Positions 46,655-57,753 of a DNA stretch of 64,000 nucleotides are shown here, in pieces. The stretch's first letter is position 1; every line of letters begins with the position of its first letter. The position numbers were made by a program, and so were the translations under genes. This DNA comes from Micropterus salmoides. Taxonomy: Eukaryota > Chordata > Actinopteri > Centrarchiformes > Centrarchidae. The notes under the pieces are model-generated. The model saw nothing but the letters and a program-made list of their open reading frames with translations. It had not been told where the DNA came from and ran no database searches. Location: NCBI RefSeq assembly GCF_014851395.1, contig NW_024041150.1:52061779-52125778 (forward strand), in the 5' to 3' direction.

Positions 46655-46965
46655 GTTCCCATAGTGTCGTCACCGACGCAGTTTGAGTTCCCTCGAAGGG
46701 GAACTTCTCGGGTTACATATGTAACCCTTGTTCCCCGAGAAGGGGAACGAGACACTGCGTCGCCGCCACACCTCACCCCGCCTGGAGTGCCTTGCTTCAT
46801 AGCAAAGAGCTAATGTGTCCGGTGTGCCGGTGTGCTTATATACGCCTCCAGTTACGCCGTCACACGCTACCTTTCTAGCAACGCCAATTGGATTGGAGTA
46901 GTTTCATTCATGATTTCAGCCCTGCCACGCCCAGAGGTGTTCCCATAGTGTCGTCACCGACGCAG
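46655..46965. repeat. DIRS terminal repeats and palindrome
   Basis: A perfect direct repeat of 27 bp starts at 46,655 and at 46,939. Between them lies the perfect palindrome GGGTTACATATGTAACCC (46,710-46,727), flanked by GGGGAAC and GTTCCCC arms. This is the layout expected for the split ends and internal complementary region of a DIRS element. Confidence 0.75.
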
Positions 46966-47878
46966 TAACAAGGGTTACATACATAACCCGAGACGTTTTG
47001 AGATTTAGGTCTGTTTTGCGTCCATGTCTTCTTTTACTCTGATGGAGTTTGTTTTCAGCCTGCTGCCCTCGGCTGTTTGTGTTGAATAATTCCTTGTTGT
47101 TTCTTAAGTTGACATAAATTGACATGTTTGTTCACTTTGTTGGTTTGCTATAGTTTATCTAAAAACTCACCATGCTGTACTAGTGTTGTATTTCTCGGAG
47201 GTGTTTGTAGTGTAGCCACTGGGAGAATGACTGTGGTCTCGCTGGGTAAAGGTGTTGACCACTGCTGTTATTCTTTCAATGTAAGGTTGACTACTAAATG
47301 TTTAATGAGTGTTTACCAACTAGTATTTTATTCTTATATTCTCTGTGTTATTCATGAACCTGTGCCTTTTCATTGTGCCAACATGAGCAGAGCAGCTGCT
47401 CAGGCAGCGCAGGCAAAACCTAGCCAACCGTAACAACTGTGGCCAAGAATGAGATCATGACACATTGTGATTAATGGCGCCTGGTACTGCATGAAACCAA
47501 GCTTTGCACTGCAGAAACTAAACTTTGTCTGAGACACAGCACACTCATGGTTGGCATTGTTGAATCATATTATTCCTTATTGAATCATGTTATGCATTTA
47601 TCAAGTATGTTATTCCTTATTAATTCTTTAAAAAAATAAAATTGTAAGTGTTTAAGTTTTAATGGTGTCAAAATTTTGCCTGTATAACTTTTAAAAAATA
47701 CGGTGAGACTGAAGTTGAAATATATTGGTGAATTTCCAGTCAAGTAATGTCAAAAATATAAAGAAGGCTAAAAAGTGGTAATTGTGACATTAGTGAAAGG
47801 GTTAAAATGGTAAAACAGTACGTAAAAACGGCCACTAGATGGAAGCAGAGGATAAGAAATTCACCAATGGAAGGGAGT

Positions 47879-48185
47879 GGTCAGCGAACACTGTAGGTGG
47901 AGTTAAGGTGTAACGCCCACCTAAAAGGTGGAGTTTAAGGTGAATATAAGGCGATGTTCGCTGACCACCAGCTCAGTTCCATCCTGAGACCTGCAGGGAT
48001 GTTACTTGGGTTTACTTGTCCTTTATTGGAATAAACTCTTTTGCCATGACTCTTGACTGTCTCCAGTGAAGTCTTTGACTATGCAATTTTTGACTAAAGA
48101 AGAAAGTTAATAGAGTAATTTTATTGAGTTTAATACGTTGGTCAGCGTATGGACACTGGCCCGGCCGGTCCTTATTTCCGACTAG
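47879..48185 (+). mobile_element. Possible solo LTR
   Basis: It has a TATA-like box (TATAAG, 47,945-47,950), an AATAAA signal 80 bases later (48,030-48,035) and a 12-bp perfect inverted repeat GGTCAGCGAACA / TGTTCGCTGACC (47,879-47,890 and 47,955-47,966) around the promoter. This spacing suits the U3-R-U5 layout of an LTR. I could not fix TG...CA ends or a target duplication, so the limits are approximate. Confidence 0.4.
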
Positions 48186-48335
48186 ACATTTGCATCTGTA
48201 TTTCTTCTAAACCAAAACAAGCTAATCTGCATATTTAAACATTTCAGGGGAACAGACTCTGATGGGACAGAGGAGACAGTGTCCTGTGAAGCCTCCAGTG
48301 CTCCTTCTGAACACAGACAGACTCCTTTAAATATG

Positions 48336-48537
48336 TTTACAATTGCATTTATTCATTCAGCTGAGGCTTTTTATCCAAAGCGATTTACAATTACTATATT
48401 TGTCAGAGGTTGTACACTGCTGGAAGAACTAGGGGTTAAGTCTTGCTCAGGGACACAATGGTGTCTCACAGTGGACTCGAACCAGGGTTTCTCACACCAA
48501 AGACGTGTGTCTTATCCACTGTTCCATCACCACCCCC
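48336..48537 (-). repeat. tRNA-derived SINE
   Basis: On the minus strand: head GGGGGTGGTGATGGAACAGTGG, B box region GGTTCGAGTCCACTGTG, body TCCCTGAGCAAGACTTAAC, tail AATCGCTTTGGATAAAAAGC and GAATAAATGC. Same family as 10,868-11,069. The two SINEs at 48,336 and 48,831 face in opposite directions. Confidence 0.85.
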
Positions 48538-48830
48538 ACATTGTGCATTAAATTACAAATTGAGAGTTAAAGGGTTTAAATGTGTAGAGGTGTATGTCTG
48601 TTGTTGCTTATGTACATTTGGTTAAATATGTATATATTTCAATTTAATGTACATTAAGACAAACTAAAAAAGGAAACAGCTGTTTAGTCATTGAGCGGAA
48701 TTCAGTAAAAATTCTTTGAGTAAACGCATCAGTCTCCTTCAAGTGGCACACATCTGAGGAGACAGCCCAAAAATAAATCAGAAACAGGTTTAATGCTGAG
48801 GCTTTCACAGAAAAGGACACAGACTTAGAA

Positions 48831-48990
48831 AGGTGGTGATGGAGCAGTGGATAATACACATGCCTTTGGTGTGAGAGTCCTGGGTTTCAAATCCCACTGT
48901 GATACATCCACCAATGTGTCCCTGAGCAAGACACTTAACCCCTAGTTGCTCCAGATCCTCGTTGCTAAATGAATAAATGTAAATGTAATG
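48831..48990 (+). repeat. tRNA-derived SINE, tail shortened
   Basis: Head AGGTGGTGATGGAGCAGTGG, B-box region GGGTTTCAAATCCCACTG, body TCCCTGAGCAAGACACTTAA, then a shortened tail TTGCTAAATGAATAAATG that lacks the CGCTTTGGATAAAAG part. Confidence 0.85.
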
Positions 48991-49562
48991 TAATATTTAC
49001 ACATATTTGATTATGAAAATGAGGAATCTGATCTTAATTGACACCTGATATTACACCTGCAGCGCGTCTCGGTCTGTTCTTGGTTGTTTGCCAGACTTTG
49101 GTTGACTGTTCCAGAGTCTGAGATCAGAGACCTATAATCTAAAGAAATATTCAATTTGAATAAAATGAACATTTATGTGGATTTCTAAAATGTGGCTAAT
49201 ATATCATTTATATATAAACTCCCTTTTGCAAAAATGTGAAAGTAGTGTTTTCAGCAGTAATTACAAAAAAGTGACAAACGACATTGGTTTATAAAGAATA
49301 CACAGTAGATGCCATGCACACAGGTTTCTTTTATGTAAATTAATGTGAATTAGTGTTTTACAGTTGTACAAGATTTATCAGTGGTATAAGACAAGAAATG
49401 CAAATACATGTATAATAGAAGTAAAGACGAGTCAGTAACAAATTATATGCGAGACATTCATTAATTTATTTTAACTATATATATATTTCAGTGTTCTGTA
49501 GACCTCCGATTTTGAAAAAGCATTTATCTCTTTCCAAAATCGTGGTTAGATAAGGTACAAAC

Positions 49563-49620
49563 CAAGGTTACCTTTGTCAAATTGCACATTTGGATATTTA
49601 AATATTCACATCATAAAATG
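49563..49620 (+). promoter_or_regulatory. Putative lectin core promoter
   Basis: CATAAAATG (about 49,611-49,619) is a TATA-like box about 100 bases before the end of the putative non-coding first exon. The 50 bases before it (CAAGGTTACCTTTGTCA, ATATTTAAATATTC) are about 80% identical to 57,694-57,753. Confidence 0.4.
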
Positions 49621-49639
49621 CACCGCTGCACTGGAAACC

Positions 49640-52600
49640 TCTTAGAGAAGTGAGCAGACATGTTTTCAAGTTTGGTTGAGTCACTGCCAAGAGCTTAACT
49701 GCTGGATTTTCTACATGTGAGTACATCTTTTTATAATAGTAATATATGTGCTAATAAATATATAAACATATCATACGTTTTAATTAATTGCATCTACTTA
49801 TTATTAAATATTTTGTTAATATTTTTATTTCATTTTAAAGTTGTGGATTTTAGCCTTTTGACTAAGCCACACTTTTGCAACATGTATCATCTTCATATAT
49901 TTCAACCACTGTACAATGCAACTACTTCATTAATGTCGGCCCAAGTCTCGAAAGCATGGACAAGCTTTCTCAAACTGCAACTCATCTTGCACAGTATTAT
50001 TGATTTAAAGTAGATTTCTGTGTGCTGTCCTTGAGAATTATGTTGTTTTTTTAACCTTTTTAATTACTTCTTTTTTTAAATTCTTTCAGTGAAATCAGAA
50101 ATGGATTCTGCGGTGCTTTTGATTTACCTCCTCTTTGGTAAGAGTTATAATATCTTAATAGCATATATATTCTTAGTAACATAATTTAATTGTGATGGTT
50201 TTTGGTTAAGAATTAAATTACAGAATTTGACAATCATTGTTTATCATTTTGAACAGTGGTGTAGAGGTTTAAGAGGTGTATTCGTTTTCTGCTCATGTTC
50301 AAAATGTTCTGCCTATTGAAAATCTATCCAACATCTACAACATCTGTGTTCTCTGACATTTATAGAATAATGTTGTAACATTACAAGAATAAAGTCATAA
50401 TAATTTTGCAAAATCTACTTGCCCTATATACTCTGCTGTGCATTAGTCTGCGTTATTCCTCTGCTGATATGGTAGTTTCCCTTCAGACCATCTGAAAGAC
50501 ACAGAGATCGTTAGGGACCATAGGAGTCGTTAGACCCTGTTTACGGGGGCACGTGCTCCACTGTTTATTTTTTACTGTCCCCAGTAAAATGGTCAAGATG
50601 TTTAATGTTTTTGGACCCGTAGGGTTAAGTAAGCAATAAAAATTATGCAATGTCCAGGAAAAACTTTCCAAATAAAACTACTGGTTAATGTTGTGAGACG
50701 TCAAAAAACTGGGCAATGTGGGTGCGTTTCCTGGGAACAGATGAATGGACAGCATTGTAAGTGGGGGATAAGTGGTGGCGTAGACCCCCTCCCCTGTTCA
50801 ATGACGGCTTCTCAACCCTGGTGTAGATGCTTCCTTGACACCTCTTTCAAACCATCCATCTTCTCTGTCTAAAATGTGCACCTGGTGGTCCTCAAACGAG
50901 TGTCCTCTGTCCTTCAGATGTAAGTAGACAGCAGAGTCTTGACCTGAGGAGTTGGCCCTTCTGTGTTGAGCCATGCGTTTGTGTAGTGGTTGTTTAGTCT
51001 CCCCAATATACAGGTCTGTGCATTCCTCACTGCATTGGACCGCATACACTAGATTGCTTTTCTTGTGTTTGGGTGTGCGGTCTTTGGGGTGTACCAGCAT
51101 CTGTCTTAGTGTGTTCTTGGGTTTAAAAAACACAGGGATGTTATGTTTGTTGAAAATCCTCCTGAGTTTCTCTGATACTCCAGACACGTATGGAATCACA
51201 ATGTTGTTGCGTTTGACCTTCTTTTAACCTTAGGCTTTTCACTTAGGAAGGGCAGGGAGATCCCAGGTGAGAACCATACCACCAAATATAACTTTGTTAA
51301 CTTAGTTTCTTTGATTAAAGCTGTCATAACTAAAACTCAATCATTTTATTCCTGGGTCTGGACCAAATGAACCAAACTACAGGTGTGAAAGCATCCTGAG
51401 CACTGAGAGTGAGCTACTGACTCAGCTAGCTGTTAACAAGATTTCATCTTAAGAAGTAGCAAACTCATTAATTTCAAAAGTGCACTGCTTTAATGTAAAG
51501 TGCAATGCTGACTTTAACTTATCGGATCACTAGAAGAAGAATAACTCTACTGCTTCATTGCAGGATTCGCTGTAAATGTGGAGGAGGTGAAATGCTCCCC
51601 CTATTTGTTTAGAGCATGAGGCCTGAAATTTCATATGTTACATTTAACCCTCAGGATTTGGCCTCACTTCCTACTCTTACGCCGTAATTCGTGAGTACCA
51701 CTATGTCAACTTGAAAATGACCTGGGATGACGCCCAGCAGTACTGCAGAGAGCAACACACCGACCTGGCGACCATTGAAAGCATGAATGACACAAGAAGG
51801 CTAATCAGACCTAGTTGGGAAACCTCATTGGTATGGATCGGACTGAAGGATGACATACAGTCTTGGAGATGGTCAGCGACCGATGAAACGAGCAAAACTG
51901 GTTACTACAATTGGCAACTAGGTCAGCCAGATCCCAATGTCAAAGGTGCGGCCTGTGTGACGATGAGCAGTGATGGAACGTGGAAAATTGGATCGTGTCA
52001 ATCCACATACTATGTCTTGTGTTACGGTAAGACAAATTTTACATTTCCTTTTTGTTTGGGTGTGGTCAGAAGTGTGCTATATTACAGCTGTAATCACACC
52101 CTCAGTGATGTCACAGTTTACTAAACCCTGCAGTTCACTGCTACATCACTACAGCAAGGTGAAGTCAAATAATAATGCTGCATTGACTTAATTTAGGCGA
52201 GATCTTTTAAAATACTGTTTTTAATAACTATAAACACATTGATTTCAAATGTTGTCAGCAGGGTTCTGATCAAGTATACCCCAGCCCTTAGTAATATCTA
52301 CTAATCTATATGTGACCTCGGTTTACTCCACATCAGCATTTATGACAAAGGACAAAAGTGTAGAATCATCATCACATGTGGACAAACAGAGCATGCTCCG
52401 TCTGAGGGAAAATCCTCCGTTTTGGATTACCCATTCACTACTCTTAAAACTCTACAAGATATTTAAGTACAGTTTGACACATTGATCGTTTAGTGGATTT
52501 ACACTCATATAAACTAAATAAATAAAACACAACAAATTGTCCCTCTTAATTTTGCAATGAGGAAACAACATATAACAAATGCATTTATACAGGTTTCCTA

Positions 52601-54987
52601 CAGCGTTACCTTTAGATTTTTCCATTTTATGTTATCAATTATGTCTTCGTTACAATTCAACATACAGGAGGCAAATAAACAGTAGAAAATTATCACACTC
52701 TTTATAACAACATACAGTAACATACCTCCATTTATGACAAAGGATCATCTCATGTGGACAAACAGTGCATGCTCTGTCTGGAAAGATGGCATCATGTTAA
52801 AGATAGATTTTCTACTGGCTATAAAACACACAAACGGATGGTTGACTTCATAAAAACATGGCAAAATGAATCAAAGACACATAACATTCAACCAAATAAA
52901 TCCACCGCCACTTGTGGAGCTCCTCAACTCCGAAAACATTCAAGCACATTAAATTTTCATAAAACATTCTCACCTCAAAACTTCTCGTTAGTGGATTTAG
53001 TGATGAAATTCCATACAAAAACTGTAAAATATAAAACTTTCTGTTGCTGGCCTCTGTCAGTGAATATTCTCTCTGACCAATCAGCAGTCGGACATGTCAC
53101 ATTTTAGTATCCCTCAGCTTACTTGGAACCTCGATGGAGGTGAGGTGATACGAAAAAAAGTACCTGCAGGCAGGTACAGGTACAACTTTTCCACAATGGA
53201 AAACCAAAGAAAGGCGAGTAGAGGCGAGTCGAGGCGAGGTGGTACTGTGCAGTGGAAAAGGGGCTTATGTTACATATAGGGGAGACCGGGTATGGTTGTA
53301 ACACTTTTTGCTTCAGCAACCATAACTCACTGAATTTTGTAGCTAGAGTTCTCAAACCTTTATACAAAGTACCCACATTTGTTCACTACAAATGGCACCA
53401 ATTCAATTGTCTACATTTCTCTCTAGATTTGTCTATAGAATAAACTTACTTAACAGTATATTACTACAATGTACTTAATAAAAGAACATCTTTGTACATC
53501 CTTAAGTCTAACAAAAAAGAGGCGTGTGTGTGTCTCAATGTGTGTGTATATTCTTAATCAGTAAAGGGCACTCTGTAAAATATTACAATGAAGAAAGTTC
53601 CTAGTTGTATGTACAGGGGATGGTTGTAGCACTTTTTAAAGAAGTGTTACAACCCACCCCACCCCTGTCAGCCAATGTTTAGCTAGCTGTATTAGCATAG
53701 TGGTTTGCTAAAGAAACTACATCTCAATCTAATATAAGTCAAACAATTGAATCTGCAACAGTATAGTTACTAAACAAAATATAGTCTTGGTCAAAAGATT
53801 TACTTTCTGACCTCAAAATCATTTTTTTCTCTATATATTCTGAATGTCCTTGTTGCCAGACTTGATCACCACCAGGCCTGATCAGGGAGGAAGTAGGTAC
53901 ATACTTCCTAACTCCTATCTTATCTCTAATTGGTGTTGTAACAAGTCTCCCCATGTTATACCCGGTCTCCTCTACATCTACACACAGCTGAGTTGTTTGA
54001 TTAGAAACACCATCTTCCAACAGTCACTTTACTCTTTTTTTTCTAGCTGTAAATCCTTCAGGGCAGAAAATTTTTACTTTAATTGAACTCCGACTAACAT
54101 GGATGCAAGGCCGGGATTACTGCAGAACACACTACACAGACCTGGCTATGATTGAGAAAGCAGAGGAAAACACACAAGGCTTACCGACAGTAAAGTCAGG
54201 AATTGGTCTTTGGATTGGCTTACACCGAGTACCATGGAGGTGGTCCGATAGGAGCAGCCCCTCCTTCACAAACTGGGCAGCTGGAGAGCCAAATAACAAT
54301 GGTGGTGACCAGTTCTGTGTGGTTGAGTATTCAAACCACTATTGGGATGATGTGAGATGTAGCAACAAGTTTTCATTCTTCTGCCAGAGAGGTGAAAAAG
54401 TTTATATTTACTCTAAATCTCATAAATACTTTAATGCTTTTTTCTGTGCAATAATATTTCTCCCCTTGGTTGGTGGTCTTTTGTTTGTTAAACTGTCCAG
54501 TACTAAAAGTGAAGAAGACCAGGGTGATGATGAAGATTCAGACTGATGCTGACCTTTCAGATTCAGCTTTTAACGCCCAGATCCTTCAACAGGTGAAACT
54601 CCCTCCAATGTTATCTCTTTCTATCAGTTCTACAAGAGAAACTTTAACACACCAAAGTCTGTTTACAGGTCTCGGGAGCTGAAGTCTAATAATTTGATAA
54701 ATCGGGTGATCTCATGCCTGACAGATCAAAACAGCTTTGACTTTTTACACTGATGACCAACATCCCTCACATAAAGCTGTGTTGCATTTGCAAAAATAGC
54801 ATTGTAAATTATTTCATGTTTAGTGTAGGGTGTCTTTCCCTAAATACCTGTGTCGTTTATTGACAATGGTCTTCTGATAAGTACTTTTATTCCCTCTCAG
54901 CTAGGAGCAGTTCTGATGAACAAGACTTGGCTGACTGACTTCAACCTGCAGTGGAAGATCCAACCAAGAAAACTAACAAAGAAATGA
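49640..54987 (+). CDS. C-type lectin with two lectin domains
   Basis: Probably a secreted or surface glycan-binding protein of the fish mannose-receptor-like group. A non-coding exon ends at 49,716 (CAT|GTGAGT). Coding exons are 50,101-50,137 (signal MDSAVLLIYLLF), 51,655-52,026 (CTLD1), 54,047-54,391 (CTLD2), 54,501-54,592 and 54,901-54,987. Phases are 1,1,1,0 and the joined frame is 310 residues. CTLD1 has MTWDDAQQYCREQHTDLATI, WIGL and QPD (51,924-51,932), but TWKIGSC where the WND Ca site should be. CTLD2 has LTWMQGRDYCRTHYTDLAMI, WIGL, EPN (54,286-54,294) and WDD (54,343-54,351), so it looks able to bind Ca2+ and mannose-type sugars. The tail exons code VLKVKKTRVMMKIQTDADLS and LGAVLMNKTWLTDF, then NLQWKIQPRKLTKK, a C-terminus seen in related fish lectins. 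If the donor at 54,392 is not used, the frame runs on to a membrane-type segment. Confidence 0.85.
50690..51235 (-). mobile_element. Penelope-like element, 3' fragment with GIY-YIG domain
   Basis: On the minus strand the open frame 50,798-51,199 reads IPYVSGVSEKLRRIFNKHNI, HKKSNLVYAVQCSEECTDLY, IGETKQPLHKRMAQHRRAN and HILDREDGWFERGVKEA. The VYAVQC...YIGET pattern is the GIY-YIG nuclease of Penelope-like retroelements. The stretch after the stop still carries element sequence in another frame. The reverse transcriptase is absent. It lies antisense in intron 1 of the lectin gene. Confidence 0.85.
52337..52403 (+). repeat. Local direct repeat, copy 1
   Basis: CATTTATGACAAAGGA, ATCACATGTGGACAAACAG and GCATGCTC.GTCTG recur at 52,729-52,780, about 390 bases on, in lectin intron 2. 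Copy 1 has about 15 extra bases. Confidence 0.7.
52729..52780 (+). repeat. Local direct repeat, copy 2
   Basis: Shorter copy of 52,337-52,403. Confidence 0.7.
53094..53275. mobile_element. MITE with GTACCTGC/GAGGCGAG sequence
   Basis: It contains GCAGGCAGGTACAGGTAC, then GGCGAGTAGAGGCGAGTCG and GTGCAGTGGAAAAGGGG, a pattern found in short hAT-like fish elements. It adjoins the next element directly. Confidence 0.5.
53279..53971. mobile_element. DNA element with GGAGACCGGGTA ends
   Basis: The left end GGGGAGACCGGGTATGGTTG pairs with the right end TACCCGGTCTCC. Internal GTTGTAACAC and GTTGTAACAAGTCTCCCC patches are also inverted. No transposase was seen. Located in lectin intron 2, close before CTLD2. 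Confidence 0.65.
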
Positions 54988-55224
54988 AGAGAATGATGAA
55001 GCCAATGGAAAAGATGTCCTTTGTAATTAATAAGGCAGAATGCACATAACCATAATATGCAAAAAAAAACAACTATGTAGCCAGATTATTTAAAAAAATC
55101 TAGAAGAAGAAATCTGGGGAAATATTTGACATTGGAAAAGGAAAGCAGTCCTACAGCCACTTGTAATGTCTGCAATGTGAGCATTTCATGAGACTGTTGT
55201 AAAAAAAAAAATGAAAACATTAAA
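54988..55224 (+). terminator. Lectin 3' UTR and poly(A) signal candidate
   Basis: The TGA stop at 54,985-54,987 is followed by an AT-rich UTR. ATTAAA lies at 55,219-55,224, after an A-run. Confidence 0.45.
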
Positions 55225-55791
55225 CTTTAGTTAAAAATATTTGCATGTGTCGTGGGGAGTTCAATATTACCAATTTGACATTGCACCTTAAAAATAAAAA
55301 CCCAACAAAAATACAACGAGTCCATCTGAAGGTTGTCCCCCCCTAAAAAATCATTAAATACATACATACAACAATATATACTTAAAATAACTACGTAAGT
55401 AGTAAAACAATTCAAACGTAAATGGGGCAATCAAAGTGCATTTTAAGTATAGAAAGTCCCCCCTCCCTTGCCACACAGTGGTTTGGTCCACTGCCTGCTT
55501 TCCCCCCTTCACCGGGTGAAGTGTCGTCAGTGTGGCAGTGTTGCCAGATCGGGCGGGTTCCTGCCCAATTAGTCTGTTTTGATTTTGATTGTGTGGGTCA
55601 AAATTTGTTCGGGCGGGCAGACATGTACTCCATCCAAGTCTGACACTCCCTAATTTACGCATGGATGGATAGAGAAATATAGAAATTAATGGCAATAAAG
55701 CATGCTGTCAATATTTTAGAGACCCCCCAAAATATCACAAATAATGCTTTTAGGGGAGTTAATCTTCCCCTGGCTCCCCGTAGTTCTCACC

Positions 55792-55794
<3 letters not shown>

Positions 55795-55827
<33 letters not shown>
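55795..55827. repeat. AC microsatellite
   Basis: About 16 AC units. Confidence 0.95.
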
Positions 55828-55830
<3 letters not shown>

Positions 55831-56226
55831 GGCGCTGCGCTAAAAGTCATCTGTCAGTGATGCAGTTACCCAAAATTTCCTGAATGAACTTAAAGTGTGT
55901 CATGTCAGGATACAGGAGACCGCCTTAGAAACGAGTGTGTGGAGGATATAGTCATTTCACCGTAAGGTTTTGATGCTGTCATTAAAACCTTACACTCCAG
56001 TACAGCAGGTGGCGCTAATGCACCTAAAACGGTTTATTTATGAAGGCCGCTTAGGCTGACGGTGTGTACTTCTTGAATGTAAAGTATGTAGGTTATGTAA
56101 ATGTAATGTAACCGTAGGTAAGGACACGTGGAAGTTAAAATACTGAAATAAATACTATTAGACTGGTTTTGTGTGTATTTTGGCGGTTTTTGGGCTGGAA
56201 TTCATTAGTATAGTAGTTAGTATAGT

Positions 56227-56257
56227 CCCCTTACTATACAGCTTATATAGTAAGGGG
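56227..56257. repeat. Perfect 12-bp hairpin
   Basis: CCCCTTACTATA and TATAGTAAGGGG are separated by a 7-base loop. The DNA to the left also has repeated TAGTATAGT motifs. Confidence 0.85.
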
Positions 56258-56425
56258 AGCTAAAGATGCCTGGGGACTGAAATAAGCCGTTTTACATCTT
56301 GATCGCCCCTGATCAGTGACCGGGCCGGGAGGCGTCAAATATCCAATTTTCTGCCGGTGACTTGAACGTCACATGCACTGTGTTCACGTCATGCACACAG
56401 AGGCAGTAACTGGCTTTTGTCACAG

Positions 56426-56457
<32 letters not shown>

Positions 56458-56473
56458 CCACACACACACACAC
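56426..56473. repeat. Interrupted AC microsatellite
   Basis: Two AC runs separated by AGCC. Confidence 0.95.
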
Positions 56474-57693
56474 GCGCTAAAACATGTGTTAGGTGTGAAA
56501 GTTCTTCACAGAGAGAGACACTATCTGAAGTTAGAAGACACGGTGGATATTTGAAAGCGCGGAGCAGGTAAAGCACCAGTGATCAGCTGTTGTCATTCAC
56601 GATGGCTCCATCGGTATTAAAGTTTTATAAAAAGACTTTTTGTCTTTTATAAAACTGCTGAAAAATAAAGTCAGAGCAGACAGATACAGGCAGAGAGAGA
56701 GAGACACACAGGTGTAGGTGCATCTGTGTCTGAAGTGAAAAGCAAGGTGAGCAGATTACTAGATCAACTAGCTCAGTTGTACTCAAACTTTGTCACATGA
56801 AGTAAAACTGATACAAATTAGACCACGGACCCCCATTTGATTTTGTCCCAGGATCCCCCATCAGATAGGATTTGGGGTTTTAGATGTTGTATTACAGAAG
56901 GTGTATGAGGTCTTATTCTTTGGTAGCAGTCATGCCCACTTTAAATATTTTAGTTTTTTGTTTTAAATGTATTTAATTTTGTCTATGACATTTAGTCTAT
57001 AGAGTAACAACATACTGTGTAACAATTCATGGCTTTCTCTTCTTAACATGTTTTTGCCTTTTTCCCTATATCCTTCTTCAGGCTTCTAGACTCAGTTATC
57101 ATCCATTTGCTGTGAAGATATAAGCCACATAGGAACAGTACAAAACATATCTAACTGTAATTTAGAGGGTGGATAAGCACTTCTTCCTTTTCCGCTTTAA
57201 AGTTTATGTTTTGTTATACTGGCCAGCAGACAAACATTGTCCTTCAAGAATCATGACGACCCTACTGGGTGCAATTCTTCTCCTCTTATAACACAAATCT
57301 TTGTAGGCTGCAACCAACTGATTCAATTTTTCATTAAACCCTACTTTTACATTTTGGATAGCAATTCTTGCAATAGGCAGTTTACAATTAAATGGAATAT
57401 TAGCCACATTTGTAGAAAGCCACATGAAATATAATAAATGCCATTTTTTTTCACTCACTCTTTAATTTATTTGATATTATGTGTTTTTTAAATGACATAT
57501 TTCTTTGACTGATAATACTTTCTTAAAATTTTAGAAGCTTCTTGAATTAGTCGGTTTGCACTAATCTTTTATGAGGATTGTAAAAATGTGGTGCAAGTTA
57601 AAACACTTTAAATTGAATATTTCTTAATTTATAGTCCTCTGACAGACAAAACATTAAACAAATCAATGATCAAACTTTAATATTAGGTGCCAT

Positions 57694-57753
57694 CAAGGTG
57701 ACCTTTGCCAGATTCCTCATTTGCATATTCAAATATGTGCCCACTAAAAAGCA
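57694..57753 (+). repeat. Copy of the lectin promoter-proximal block
   Basis: CAAGGTGACCTTTGCCAG and ATATTCAAATATG align with 49,563-49,620 at about 80% over 45 bases. No lectin exon follows within the next kilobase as far as I can see. Confidence 0.5.

Larger units (their letters stand above)
44800..46985 (+). mobile_element. DIRS-like tyrosine-recombinase retrotransposon, decayed
   Basis: It has, in order, a short gag-like start (ATG at 44,881, QFRQC and LMPCVSCLG), an RT end and RNase H, a tyrosine recombinase in pieces, and a terminal region with a palindrome and repeats. DIRS elements insert with a recombinase, not an integrase, and have split terminal repeats plus an internal complementary region. 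Most of gag and the reverse transcriptase is deleted between about 45,010 and 45,130. A 27-bp block starting GTTCCCATAGTGTCGTC occurs at 46,655 and again at 46,939. Confidence 0.82.
46986..49562. other. Intergenic stretch with an LTR-like segment and SINEs
   Basis: No gene is recognised between the DIRS element and the lectin promoter. It contains the LTR-like segment at 47,879-48,185 and two SINEs. Confidence 0.5.
55225..57693. other. Intergenic stretch, no gene seen
   Basis: It holds two AC microsatellites and a hairpin at 56,227-56,257. A tiny signal-like frame MTTLLGAILLLL (57,253-57,291) ends in a stop and is not supported as an exon. Confidence 0.5.

Noticed and set aside
57253..57291. 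MTTLLGAILLLL signal-like frame
   Set aside because: It stops after 12 codons with no donor before the stop and no following exon.
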